Shown piece after piece: positions 49,014 through 59,300 of a stretch of DNA of 60,137 nucleotides (positions are counted from its first letter, which is position 1; every line of letters begins with the position of its first letter). A program made the translations under genes and the position numbers. This DNA comes from Luteolibacter pohnpeiensis (lineage in GTDB: Bacteria; Verrucomicrobiota; Verrucomicrobiia; Verrucomicrobiales; Akkermansiaceae), in NCBI RefSeq assembly GCF_016595435.1, contig NZ_JAENIJ010000027.1, forward strand, positions 1 to 60,137. The letters run 5' to 3'. The notes beneath the pieces were generated by a model that had not been told where the DNA came from, searched no databases, and was given only the letters and a program-made list of their open reading frames with translations.

Positions 49014-50672
49014 ATGCTCCAACTCAACGCCAAGCTCAAAGCCCTCATCGACAAACTCTGGGACCGTTTCTGGTCCGGCGGCATTTCCAACCCGCTCTCC
49101 GCCATCGAGCAGATCACCTACCTGCTTTTCATGAAGCAGATGGACGAACTCGACCTGAAGCGCCAGCAGGACGCCGAGTTCACCGGCGACACCTACACGT
49201 CCCGCTTCTCCGGCAGATACTACCTGCCACAAGACCGTGCCCGGGCGCAGGAACTGGAACAGCCGAAGGACAACGAGACCGCCGCCGAAAGGAAGGCCCG
49301 CGAAGATGAGTTGAAACGCCTGGCCATCGATAAGGCGACCCTCCGCTGGAGCTACGTCAAAGAGATAACGCCAGTTGCTGACATGCTCACCCACGTCCAG
49401 ACGAAGGTCTTCCCCTTCATCAAGGATCTCAACGGTGACGGCAGCGCCTTCACCCGGCACATGGCCAATGCAGTCTTCATCATCCCCAGCGCCAATCTCC
49501 TGCAGGGCGCCATCCAGATCATCGAGGACATCTTCATCGAGATCGAGCGCGACGCCCGCGATTCCGGCCACCTGCATCAGGACATCCAAGGCGATGTCTA
49601 TGAAATGCTGCTCAACGAAATCAGCAGCGCCGGAAAGAACGGCCAGTTCCGCACCCCGCGCCACATCATCAAGCTCGTCAGCGAACTCGTGAATCCCCAG
49701 CTCGGCCACCGCATCTGCGACCCCGCCTGCGGCACCGCCGGATTCCTCCTGGATGCCTACCAATACATCGTCACCCAGCTCGCCGTGAAGAAGGCGAAGA
49801 AAGGCCAGACTTTCGCGGCCGACGAGGACGGCTTCATCCGCACCAGCGTCAGCGGCCAGCTCACGCAGGACACCAAGGACATCTTAGAGCAGAGCCTGCA
49901 TGGTTACGACTTCGACAGCACCATGGTCCGCCTCGCCCTCATGAACCTCATGATGCACGGCATCGACAATCCCCGTGTCGATTACCAGGACACCCTCAGC
50001 AAGAGCTTCACCGAGGAGGGCGACTACGACATCATCATGGCCAACCCGCCCTTCACCGGCAGCATCGACAAGGGCGACATCAACGAAAGCCTCCAGCTCA
50101 ACACCACCAAGACCGAGTTGCTCTTCACCGAGCGCATCTTCACCCTGCTCAAGACCGGCGGCACCGCCGGCATCATCGTCCCCCAAGGCGTCCTCTTCGG
50201 TTCCAGCGGCGCCTTTGTCGAGGCCCGGAAGAAACTCGTCGAGGAGGCCGAACTCAAAGCCGTCATCTCACTGCCCAGCGGCGTCTTCAAGCCCTACGCT
50301 GGCGTCGCCACCGCCATCCTCGTCTTCACCCGAGGCGGCAAGACGGAACACACCTGGTTCTACAACCTCGCCAACGACGGCCTCTCCCTCGACGACAAAC
50401 GCCAGCGCATCGAGGGCAGCCAGCTGCCCGATGTCGTCGCGAAATGGAAGAGCCGCGATCCGAAGGAAGCCAGCGACCGCAAGGCCAACCACTTCTTCGT
50501 CCCCGCCAAGGAAATCCGAGATAAATCCTACGACCTCTCCTTCAACCGCTACAGTGAGGTCGAGCACGACGAAACGGTCTATGAGGAGCCGAAGGTCATC
50601 CTCCAGAAGTTGAGGACGCTGGAGGACAAGATTCAGGAGGGAATCACAGAACTGGAAGGGATTCTGAAGTGA
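49014..50672 (+). CDS. hsdM: Type I DNA methyltransferase subunit (HsdM)
   Basis: A 552-residue N6-adenine methyltransferase. It has the N-terminal HsdM_N helical domain (LWDRFWSGGISNPLSAIEQITYLLFMK is characteristic), then the SAM-binding DPACGTAGFLL near 236 and the catalytic NPPF from about 344. It modifies host sites and forms the core of the restriction complex with HsdS. It is coupled to hsdS through a TGATG overlap. Length and motifs are complete. Confidence 0.96.
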   Translation: MLQLNAKLKALIDKLWDRFWSGGISNPLSAIEQITYLLFMKQMDELDLKRQQDAEFTGDTYTSRFSGRYYLPQDRARAQELEQPKDNETAAERKAREDELKRLAIDKATLRWSYVKEITPVADMLTHVQTKVFPFIKDLNGDGSAFTRHMANAVFIIPSANLLQGAIQIIEDIFIEIERDARDSGHLHQDIQGDVYEMLLNEISSAGKNGQFRTPRHIIKLVSELVNPQLGHRICDPACGTAGFLLDAYQYIVTQLAVKKAKKGQTFAADEDGFIRTSVSGQLTQDTKDILEQSLHGYDFDSTMVRLALMNLMMHGIDNPRVDYQDTLSKSFTEEGDYDIIMANPPFTGSIDKGDINESLQLNTTKTELLFTERIFTLLKTGGTAGIIVPQGVLFGSSGAFVEARKKLVEEAELKAVISLPSGVFKPYAGVATAILVFTRGGKTEHTWFYNLANDGLSLDDKRQRIEGSQLPDVVAKWKSRDPKEASDRKANHFFVPAKEIRDKSYDLSFNRYSEVEHDETVYEEPKVILQKLRTLEDKIQEGITELEGILK

Positions 50673-52312
50673 TGGAGCTCGTTCCAGTTTCCAAACTAGC
50701 TACCCAGATCCGGGGCGTGACCTACGCCAAGGGTGACGCGATTGACACTCCTAGACCGGGATACGTGATGCTTCTCCGTGCAAACAACATTGGTGAACAC
50801 GGTTTGGAAACGGAAAATGTTGTATATGTTCCCGAATCTCGCGTGGCTTCGAAACAGCGGCTTCTGCCCGGGGATATTGTCATTGCAGCTTCGAGTGGGA
50901 GTCTAGATGTGGTCGGGAAAGCTGCGCGCGTAATCGAGCCGCTTGATGCTACGTTCGGTGCTTTCTGCAAGGTTGTTCGACCCGGCAAGGGGGTGAATTC
51001 CTCCTATCTGGCCAGTTTCTTCCAAACTGAACACTACCGCCGCACTATCTCCCGTCTTGCTGCTGGCGCGAACATAAACAATCTGCGGAACGAGCACATC
51101 GACAACCTCGAACTCCCGCTTCCTTACAGGGACGGCAAGCCCGATGAGGACGAACAAAAGCGAATCGCAGCGGTGCTGGACAAGGCCGATGCCCTCCGGC
51201 GCCAGCGCCAGGAATCCCTCCAACTCACCGAAAAACTCCTCCAATCCGTCTTCATCGACATGTTCGGCGATCCGGTGATGAATCCGAGCGGGTGGGATAC
51301 GCTTCCTCTGGAGAAACTTTGTGAAAAGATCGTTGATTGCCCACATAGCACCCCCGTCTATTCGGAGACATCAACCGGATTCTACTGTGTGCGTTCCAGC
51401 GACATTCAGAATGGCAAACTCGATCTGGCCTCTGCTCGGCAGGTGTCAGAGTCGGTTTTCAAGGAACGCATTGCGCGGCATGAACCTAGCGCCGGAGAAG
51501 TTATTTACACCCGGGAGGGTGGACGGCTCGGTTTCGCAGCACAAGTTCCACAAGGGAAGCGCATCTGTCTGGGCCAGCGGATGATGCTTTTTAAGGCGAG
51601 GAAAGATGTGTCCACGAATACATTCCTCGCAAACCTCCTTAATTCTGAAGGCATCCGCCGCAAAGTTCTCAACCTCGTAGGCGGAGGAGCGGCACCGAGA
51701 GTCAACATCAAGGATTTGAAAACGCTTATCGTGTTTCAGCCGCCGTTCGAATTACAGGAACGATTTGAGGCATTTGCCGCATCGCTTCAGACTCAGGAGG
51801 AGTCGCTCGCGCAATCAGCGAAACAGGCAGAGCGATTGTTTGGTTCTATCCAACAGCGCGCCTTCCGAGGCGAACTCGACCTGAGCCGCCTGGTTCTTGA
51901 CCCGGCAGAAGATCGGCTCACCAGGATTGCACCGACCAATCCCATCACCAAACCAAGAAAGCCAAAAACAGCGGTCCGCTTCCTTGAAACTCCACCTGCG
52001 CTTGAGCCAAGCCTCAAGAAGCTCGACCGCACCGTCCAAAAAGGCGACCCGATTCCATGGTCGTTGGACTATTTCAAATTCCGCATTCTCGCCGTCCAGC
52101 CGCGTCCGTTTAGCTTTTCAGATCTGATGCAAAAGGCAGAGGCCGTTTTCGAAGAGCCACCTCCGTATGAGACGATTCGAGACCTGATCTTCGACCTGCT
52201 CGGACAGGACGGAAAGCCCGCCTTCCTGCGCCAGCGTTTCGACCTCCAAACCGACGAGGAAAGCAGCGAGATCACGGGCCGGAAGGAAATCGTTTTCGAG
52301 CCCGTGTCATGA
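50672..52312 (+). CDS. hsdS: Type I specificity subunit (HsdS) with C-terminal extension
   Basis: A 546-residue specificity subunit with two target-recognition domains (about 1-150 and 205-370), each followed by a conserved helical spacer (EQKRIAAVLDKADALRRQRQES between them, ERFEAFAASLQTQEESLA after the second). The last 150 residues, after the usual end at FRGELDLSRL, form an extra domain (LDYFKFRILAVQPRPFSFSD) not needed by ordinary HsdS. Since an ATPase and HNH gene follow without a gap, the extension may dock them; that is inference. The start is ATG 50672; a GTG at 50669 is in frame. Confidence 0.94.
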   Translation: MELVPVSKLATQIRGVTYAKGDAIDTPRPGYVMLLRANNIGEHGLETENVVYVPESRVASKQRLLPGDIVIAASSGSLDVVGKAARVIEPLDATFGAFCKVVRPGKGVNSSYLASFFQTEHYRRTISRLAAGANINNLRNEHIDNLELPLPYRDGKPDEDEQKRIAAVLDKADALRRQRQESLQLTEKLLQSVFIDMFGDPVMNPSGWDTLPLEKLCEKIVDCPHSTPVYSETSTGFYCVRSSDIQNGKLDLASARQVSESVFKERIARHEPSAGEVIYTREGGRLGFAAQVPQGKRICLGQRMMLFKARKDVSTNTFLANLLNSEGIRRKVLNLVGGGAAPRVNIKDLKTLIVFQPPFELQERFEAFAASLQTQEESLAQSAKQAERLFGSIQQRAFRGELDLSRLVLDPAEDRLTRIAPTNPITKPRKPKTAVRFLETPPALEPSLKKLDRTVQKGDPIPWSLDYFKFRILAVQPRPFSFSDLMQKAEAVFEEPPPYETIRDLIFDLLGQDGKPAFLRQRFDLQTDEESSEITGRKEIVFEPVS

Positions 52313-54360
52313 AGCTCCTGCGCCTAAAACTGGACTCGGACTTCCGCAGTCTCCGCGCAGGCTTCGAAGTGGATTTCCTGCGCGAGTGGGACCGTGACCG
52401 CTTCGACGAATTCCATCCCTACTGCCTCGTTGGTCGCAACGGCAGCGGCAAGTCCAACGTCCTCGAAGCCCTCGCCGCGATCTTCTACCACATCGAGAGC
52501 ATTTACCTCGGCGACCGTCCCGATGATTTCGAGCAGAATCAATACAAGCTTTTCTTGATCCCGATGGACTCGGGTGAGGAACTTCCTAAGAAAGAACAGT
52601 CGGCAGTTTGTATTGCCAAAAATGCACGCGGACTAGCGGTGCGGATATTCGATCAGTTCGGGGCAATTTTATTCGATGGAACAGAGACCGAGCTACAAGA
52701 CCTCGAGAAGGTTGAGAATCTTAAGAGCAAACTCGGGCCGTTTCTTGACAGAGACGAAACTATTTTTTCACAGGACCAGCAGTGGCAAATTGTCGAGGCT
52801 GCCCTTGTTAGTGCGGACATACCAAATCCAGGATTTTGCCCTCAGGTATCCGAACCGGACGCCTTTGAGCTGGAATACCTCATACCCGACCTTCCGTCAA
52901 AGCGAGGGAAGGTGATTGCCTTCTACAAAGGCCAACTCGTTGCCCACATTCGCATTGCCAAGGAGGTCGGCCAAAGCCCTGTCATCCGCTACGCCGCTGG
53001 ATCTCCGGACTCCAAAGAGCCAGGAGAGGAGCTGAGCCGACAAGAGGTGCCGTTTTACCTGCCGCAATACGTCCTCGGCTACTCCTCGGGCCACAACGAG
53101 ATCCTCAGCCTACCGTTTTTCAAGATGCGGCTGATCCACTTCGATGAATACCGTGACAAGCTCATTCAGAGGGTGGATTACCCCGGTCGCCCGGAAGGCC
53201 GGATGATCTACCTCGATGACCAATTCAGCCAGGTCATCCTTCTCTGCCATTTCCTCTTCCCGAGCGAGGCGATCACCCGCGTCTTCAAGGACAGGATCGA
53301 CCTCGAAGGCTTCCGCTGCTTCCGGCTCATCATCCGTCGTTTCCACCGCATCGAACTGGAGCAGGCACCATCCGCCAATCCCGCTTCCGCCCAGGAGTCC
53401 AAGCCGAAGGAGACCGCCGAACTCACCGAAAACCTCTCCGGCATCATCGACAAGCTCATCAAGTGCGCCACCACCTGTTACGAGGATCGGACGCCGTATC
53501 CAGATGATGACGACGCTCACGACCTCTACATTGACTACTGGATCGACGACGATGGTGAGGCCCGGCGCGCCTTTCACACCCATTTCGCCGATAGCACCGG
53601 TGGTTCTGAAGAACTCAACAAAGCCGCCTCCGCGCTGAACCTGTTCCATGCGTTCCAGACCCTGCTCACCCTCAACTACTACAAGGTCGATCCGCAAACC
53701 AAACAGGAGCTCTACGAATCCGCCAGCCTCTACGTTAACGAAACCATCCCCACACCTGCCTCCCATGAGCGGATCGCCCGCTTCAAGGACAGCCGAATCC
53801 TCAAGCCAGGCGTCAACGAGCGCATCTACCTCAAGGCACTCTCCGACGGCGAACACCAGCTCCTCCACACCATCGGCCTCTGCCTGCTCTTCCGACACAA
53901 ACCCGCTCTCTTCCTCCTCGACGAACCCGAAACCCACCTCAACCCAGATTGGCGAGCCTCCTACATCTCCACCCTCCGCGCCGCCCTCGAAGCTGACGAA
54001 GCCACCAAGAATGTGATGCGCGAAGTCCTGCTCACCTCGCACTCACCCTTCATCATCTCCGACTGCCGCAAGGAGAACGTTCTCGTCTTCAGCAAAGACC
54101 CCGAGACACGCGAAGTGACCTGGGCCCGCCCCGATTTCGAAACCTTCGGGGCCTCCGCCAACGCAATCACGATCAAGGTCTTCGGCCAGACCGAAACCAT
54201 CGGCGACTACGCCATGAAGACCATCACCGCCTTCCGCCAGCGCCTCGACGCGGGCGAAGACCCCGACAAACTCATCAAGGAAGTGGGGAAGGAACTCGGT
54301 GATTCCGTGGAGAAGGTCCTGTTCGTGAACCAGGCCCTCAACAGGAAGGAGGACAAGTAG
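52309..54360 (+). CDS. Restriction-system-associated AAA/ABC-type ATPase (PtuA-like)
   Basis: A 683-residue SMC/RecF-like ATPase. Walker A GRNGSGKS lies at 42-49 after a short beta start, and Walker B LFLLDEPETHLNPDW near 535 with the D-loop His-Leu-Asn-Pro; a signature-like KALSDGEHQLL precedes it. It overlaps hsdS by four bases. ATPases of this kind paired with HNH nucleases form Septu (PtuA-PtuB) and are also known as restriction-system-associated AAA ATPases. Here it sits as the fourth gene of a type I operon, so it may add a second effector to it. Confidence 0.88.
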   Translation: MKLLRLKLDSDFRSLRAGFEVDFLREWDRDRFDEFHPYCLVGRNGSGKSNVLEALAAIFYHIESIYLGDRPDDFEQNQYKLFLIPMDSGEELPKKEQSAVCIAKNARGLAVRIFDQFGAILFDGTETELQDLEKVENLKSKLGPFLDRDETIFSQDQQWQIVEAALVSADIPNPGFCPQVSEPDAFELEYLIPDLPSKRGKVIAFYKGQLVAHIRIAKEVGQSPVIRYAAGSPDSKEPGEELSRQEVPFYLPQYVLGYSSGHNEILSLPFFKMRLIHFDEYRDKLIQRVDYPGRPEGRMIYLDDQFSQVILLCHFLFPSEAITRVFKDRIDLEGFRCFRLIIRRFHRIELEQAPSANPASAQESKPKETAELTENLSGIIDKLIKCATTCYEDRTPYPDDDDAHDLYIDYWIDDDGEARRAFHTHFADSTGGSEELNKAASALNLFHAFQTLLTLNYYKVDPQTKQELYESASLYVNETIPTPASHERIARFKDSRILKPGVNERIYLKALSDGEHQLLHTIGLCLLFRHKPALFLLDEPETHLNPDWRASYISTLRAALEADEATKNVMREVLLTSHSPFIISDCRKENVLVFSKDPETREVTWARPDFETFGASANAITIKVFGQTETIGDYAMKTITAFRQRLDAGEDPDKLIKEVGKELGDSVEKVLFVNQALNRKEDK

Positions 54361-54364
54361 CGCC

Positions 54365-55453
54365 ATGCTTTTCAACTACCGCTACGTCTCGCACCCGATC
54401 GAGACCTTCCAGGTCTGGCTGGATCACCTGGTGAAGAGTGTCTGGTGCCGCAACGATGGGGCTCCCTACTCAATCGACCTTCTTCATCCGGACCTGAAGG
54501 GGGTGATCCTCGATATCTACAACACTGAAGAGGATACCACGAAGGGGAAGACAGGGGACTGGCTTTACGGTCCAGTTCAGCGAATCGACGCGCTTTTTCA
54601 AATAAAACTCGATACCCTTCAACGCACCCAAGTTGGCAACTGGTATGACCACAACAACGACATCGAAGCCCTCTGCGGAAACGATCCGAAGAAGATACCC
54701 GGGACCTACGCGGACCTACGTGCCATCAACGCCGATTTGGAGAAGGAGTTGAAGGACTTCTGCAAGAGCCTCTTTACTGACGTGATCCATTTGAAGGCCG
54801 TCACCCGCCGAACAGCCGAGATTGACTCCCACTACGATGCCTTCGTGACCGTGAATGACGAAGGCAAATGCCCCTATTGCGGTTACGGCGACATCAAGGG
54901 CCTATGCCACAGCAAACGGGAAGCCTACGACCATTTTCTCCCCAAAGGCACTTATCCCTTCAATTCCGTCAATTTCAGGAACCTCGCGCCGATGTGCCAC
55001 GAGTGTAACTCCAGCTACAAATTGCAGAAGGACCCCGTTCGCCACATTGATCCGCTGCACATAGCCAAAACGTCAACTCGCCGAAAAGCTTTTTATAGCT
55101 ACGCCACTGCTTCTTCTGACATCTCCATCGACATCGCCTTCATCACCACAGACATCGCAAAATTGGATAAAACCGACATCTCCTTGACCATCACCGCCTC
55201 AGGCCGAGACGAAGAGGTCGAATCCTGGAAAGACGTCTTCGGCATCGAAGAGCGCTACAAAGCCAAATGTTGCGCCAAGAATGACGGGATGGCTTGGTTG
55301 AGCCGTGTCGTTGAAGAATATGAAAACTATGGCCTGACCCGTCAAAAAATGCTCGAAGCCGAATTACGTGCCGCTCAGAGCAAACCTTGGAATGACGTCA
55401 ACTTCCTCAAGGGACCCTTCCTCGTCGCCTGCCAAAAGGCCGGCCTCATTTAG
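54365..55453 (+). CDS. HNH endonuclease (PtuB-like) paired with the ATPase
   Basis: A 362-residue protein with an HNH nuclease in the middle. CPYCG at about 169-173, YDHFLPKGTYPFN containing the catalytic His near 192, and APMCHECNSSYK near 207-218 give the two CxxC zinc knuckles and the HNH core. The N-terminal 160 residues and the C-terminal third are unassigned. It begins four bases after the ATPase, so the two are one translation unit. In Septu the HNH partner is the effector nuclease held by the ATPase. Confidence 0.88.
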   Translation: MLFNYRYVSHPIETFQVWLDHLVKSVWCRNDGAPYSIDLLHPDLKGVILDIYNTEEDTTKGKTGDWLYGPVQRIDALFQIKLDTLQRTQVGNWYDHNNDIEALCGNDPKKIPGTYADLRAINADLEKELKDFCKSLFTDVIHLKAVTRRTAEIDSHYDAFVTVNDEGKCPYCGYGDIKGLCHSKREAYDHFLPKGTYPFNSVNFRNLAPMCHECNSSYKLQKDPVRHIDPLHIAKTSTRRKAFYSYATASSDISIDIAFITTDIAKLDKTDISLTITASGRDEEVESWKDVFGIEERYKAKCCAKNDGMAWLSRVVEEYENYGLTRQKMLEAELRAAQSKPWNDVNFLKGPFLVACQKAGLI

Positions 55454-55455
55454 CT

Positions 55456-55690
55456 TGTGATGGACGGGCTGTCGGATGCGAGCTACATTGGCTCCACCGG
55501 CACGTCGGTGGATGAGACGGCATTCGGCAAGGCGACCTTAAAGAACTTCGGCGGTGAGGACTACCGGGCTGCCTGCACAATTATTCCATCGCCGAGTGCA
55601 TCGACGACAAGACACCGCTGCCGCTCTACTACAGCTCGCTCCGAACGAGAGGTTGGAGCGGTCCAAGGGCAGCGATGTGTAATTTTCAAT
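55456..55690 (+). pseudogene. Remnant of another HsdR-type helicase gene
   Basis: Immediately after the HNH stop, one frame reads VMDGLSDASYIGSTGTSVDE and FGKATLKNFGGEDY. The continuation in the next frame reads LHNYSIAECIDDKTPLPLYY. Together these match the conserved segment of a different HsdR branch (FIGFTGTPI...FG.YI..Y.I..AV.DG..VPIYYE). A frameshift and missing ends make it a fragment. It indicates that a second type I system once lay here. Confidence 0.7.
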
Positions 55691-55734
55691 TGAATGGTTT
55701 TGAGGTTCGATGAAGTCGGGGATTCGTGGGTTTC

Positions 55735-55880
55735 GCCCCTTCAGGGCTCGATATTTTTGTTGGGATTGAAACCCAGGGTTTCACCCTGGGCTGTCTCATT
55801 TGGCCCCGTCGGGGCGGGAAGAGGGTCCCGTTGGGCAAGGGAGAGGGCTCAGTTGGGGAAGGACGAAGGCCCCGTTGGAG
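55735..55880. repeat. REP-like intergenic palindromes
   Basis: A perfect 8-3-8 palindrome CCCAGGGTTTCACCCTGGG (55771-55789) is followed by GGCCCCGTCGGGGC and by GC-rich degenerate repeats. The pattern (ttgaaacccagggtttca...) resembles dispersed intergenic repeats of Verrucomicrobiota and Planctomycetota genomes, and no gene is likely here. The match to a genomic family is from memory. Confidence 0.5.
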
Positions 55881-55969
55881 CGGGCGGAGTGAGGTGGGAC
55901 CGTAGGTTTTGGCATGTTTGTTCCAACTCTCAGAGTTGCCTTGCAGGGGATTTTTTCGGAGAAGTGGGA

Positions 55970-56326
55970 ATGGCCGGACATCGGATTGAATCGACACCCT
56001 TTGCGAAGGTGTATCCGCTTTACCTTGCGAAGGTGGAGAGGAAGGGCAGGAGTAAGGAGGAGCTGGACGAGATCCTCCACTGGTTCACGGGTTGGCAACC
56101 GCAGGAGTTGGAGGAGGAAATTGCCCGCGAAACCCGCTTCGATGAATTTTTCGCGAGAGCACCGCATTTGAATCCGGCCCGGCAGTTGATCCGTGGGGTG
56201 GTTTGCGGTGTCCGCGTTGAAGAAGTGGAGGATCCGTTGATGCGGGAAATTCGCTACCTCGATAAATTGGTCGACGAACTCGCGAAGGGTAAGGCGATGG
56301 AGAAGATTCTGCGCCGTGATGCTTAG
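55970..56326 (+). CDS. DUF2200 family protein
   Basis: A 118-residue protein that matches DUF2200 across its length: [20 protein letters not shown] at the start, [11 protein letters not shown] in the middle and [20 protein letters not shown] near the end. The start at ATG 55970 gives the normal family length; a longer frame to 55694 runs through the repeat region. The family is widespread, cytoplasmic and of unknown function, often carried on accessory DNA. It is convergent with the gene at 56351. Confidence 0.9.
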   Translation: MAGHRIESTPFAKVYPLYLAKVERKGRSKEELDEILHWFTGWQPQELEEEIARETRFDEFFARAPHLNPARQLIRGVVCGVRVEEVEDPLMREIRYLDKLVDELAKGKAMEKILRRDA

Positions 56327-56350
56327 TAATTGAGAAATGCACCTATCCCA

Positions 56351-59300
56351 TCAGTTGGCGGATTCAGGAAAACTCAGGCGATAGAAGAGGCGGGGGACGA
56401 CGCTGGGGTCGGTGATGAGGTCCAGCTGGAGTTGGGTCTGGGTGGCGTCCTTGGTGGTCGCGGGATTGGCGAGGTAGTCGATGCCTTCCACCATTGGGCT
56501 CCAGTCATTCAGGTTCTCGGATTTCTGAAGGGTAGGGAGCACATCGGTCGCATCGTTGCGGTAAGTGACTTGTAGTAGTTGCCCTTCTAACAAAGGGGAG
56601 AGTGTTGGATCGGCTGCGGCGGTGGGATCGGCTCCCAAGGCGTAGTCGCCAAAGTTGGAGATGCCATTGCCGTTGGCGTCGGCCGCAGGATCGAGCTCTG
56701 GATAGAGGGTGGCAAAGGTGACTCCGGAGGGGCCTTCATAGGCTCCCAGATCGATCACGGAATTTTGAACGCGGGGTTTTCCTGCGAGATCGAGCGATGA
56801 GTCATTGGCGGCATCGTCCCCGGCATCGAGAGCGGGCGAACCGGTGAGCAGGCGGAAGTCGCCTGCAGTCGAGGGAGTGCTGGTCGGAGAAATGGGATCA
56901 ACGAACCTGAGATCGAGCTGGGCATCGGTGCCATCGAGATTGCCGGAGCCGGTTGGGTTCCATTGAGCCAAAAGGCTATGCGAGAAAGTGCCAAGACTCG
57001 AGTCCATTTCAAGCGTCGCTGATGCGGAATCGACGATTCCTCCGGCCGAGTTGTTCCAGATGATGCAGTTGTAAAATTCGGCGCCAGCCAGGGTCGATGC
57101 GCCGACTCCGCCACCTGAAAACAGGGCGCGGTTTCCGCTGATGGTGCAGTTGATCAAGGTGGCGGTGATTTCCTCGAGATAGATGCCCGCTCCTTGCTCG
57201 GCCTGGTTTCCTGAAAACAGGCAATTTTCGATGGTGACGTCATCGGACTCGATTTTGAGGCCGCCGCCCCGGCCGGGGGAGTCGCATTGATTGCCTTGGA
57301 AGGCGCAACGTTCGAGAGTCACCTGGGCACCGGACTCGATGACCATTCCGCCACCGCCGCTGAAGGTTTGGGAGTTGTCGATGAGGTTGTTCGAAAACGA
57401 GCTGTCGGTCATGACCAGGGAGACGGGGCCGGCGACGAGCATGCCGCCTCCTCCGGCGCTGCCATTGGCTTCATTGTCGCGGATGATCGAATTTTCGATG
57501 TGGCAGTCTCCCATGCGCAGTGCGATCCCGCCGCTATGGCCCAGAGCGAAATTTCCGCTGATGATGAGATTTTGCAGGGTGAGGTTTTCTCGATTGTCGA
57601 TGCCGCCCGCCTGAAAGTTTTCCGAGCCGTCGTTGAGGCTGGCAAAGCCTGCGGTGACGGTGAGTCCATCTAACAGAACATCGGAGAAACTGTCGTCATC
57701 CCCATCGTCGATTTTCACAACGTGGACGGCATTGTTGGTAACATTGCCGAGGGAATCGTCATGGGTGAGATCGCCGGAAAGGATCGTGGGCCATGTGGCC
57801 GGACTGCGGGCGGACATGGAGCCATCGCCACCACCCGATGGGAATCCGCCGTAGAGGCTGGTCCTCTGCGCGATGGCAAAGCTGGTGGTGCGATCCGAGG
57901 CCAATTCGGTAGCTCCATCGGCGGGAGCATAGGTGCCTTCCGCGATCCAGATTTGCTGGTCGAATCCGCTGCTTGCGAGCGCTTCGCGCAAAGTGGGATA
58001 AGCATTTCCCCAAGATTGGCCGTCGGCATTGCCGGTCGCAGCAGCATCGACGAAGAGAGTCGCTGCGTGCTCGTAGGCGCCGATGTCGATGGTGGCGGCT
58101 TGGCGAGGATTGCCGGCGAGATCGAGGGACTCTGAATTCAATTCCGAGTCCCCGGCGTCGATGGCTGTGGAAGGGTAGAGCAGTCGGAAATCGCCCGCTC
58201 GATTGGGGGCTGCACCGGGATTGATCGGGTTTGCAAATTGAGGGCTGTTCGAGCTGAGGTTGCCGTTGAGATTGCCGGTTCCTGAAGGATTGTAGCCCTG
58301 AATCAGGCAATGGTTGTATTCGGTGTTCGTCACCGGATCGATGGAAGATTGCCGAGTTCCGGTTCCAGTTTCGTCGCGGTTATTCCAGATCAGGGAGTTG
58401 AGCAAGCTGAGCTGTCCATCCTCACTGGTGATGCCGCCCGCCTCGATGCCAGCCCGATTTGCGGCAAGGGTGCAGTTGATCAAGGTGATCGTGGAGTTGA
58501 CGTTCGCGATGGCGCCGCCTCGGACATCGGCGTAATTGCCGGAGAACAGGCAATCGGAGAAAATGGCGGAAGTGTCGATATTGTAGACGGCTCCGCCGGT
58601 GTTCCCGCAGACATTGGCGAGGAACCGGCAACGGGTGAAGCGGATGGGATACGCTGAGTTGTTGCGAATCGCGCCGCCGGTGCGGCTATTCCCGACCACG
58701 CGATTGGCAATGAAGTCGCAGTCGATCCATTCCGGTTGGGATGAGCTCGATATGGTAATCGCGCCTCCATTGAGTAAGTTGGAGACGTTGCTTTCAAAGC
58801 GGCAGGAGGTGATGACAGAATTCGAGCCAGTCAGATGCAGGGCCCCGCTGTTGTTAGACGCCTGGTTGTCGATGAAAATGCAATGAGTCAGCGTGGGTGA
58901 AGCGGAATCGCAATACATGCCGCCACCCCGGTGCTGATTGTTCGATGAATCTCCATCGGCGTAGCCCAGAGTGATCGTGAGGCCATCGAGATGAGTGGCT
59001 TCGGTGATGGTGCTATCGGCGAAAACGACGTGATAGGAGTTGTCGGCCCGGTGACCGGTATCATCGGGGTTCTGCAGCAAGTCGCCGGAAAGAATGGTTG
59101 GATGGGCATCAGCATCGCGGGCGGTGCGAACCAGTTCCGTGCCGGCGAAGCCGCCGTAGAGCGAGACTCCCTCGATCAGGTTGAAGGAGACCTCGCGATC
59201 GTTGTCAGTGATTCCAGTTCCCTCATCCGGGTAGTAGGTGCCTTCAGCGATCCAGATTTCATCGCCGGAAACGGCGGCTGCCAGTGCGTCCTGAAGGTAG

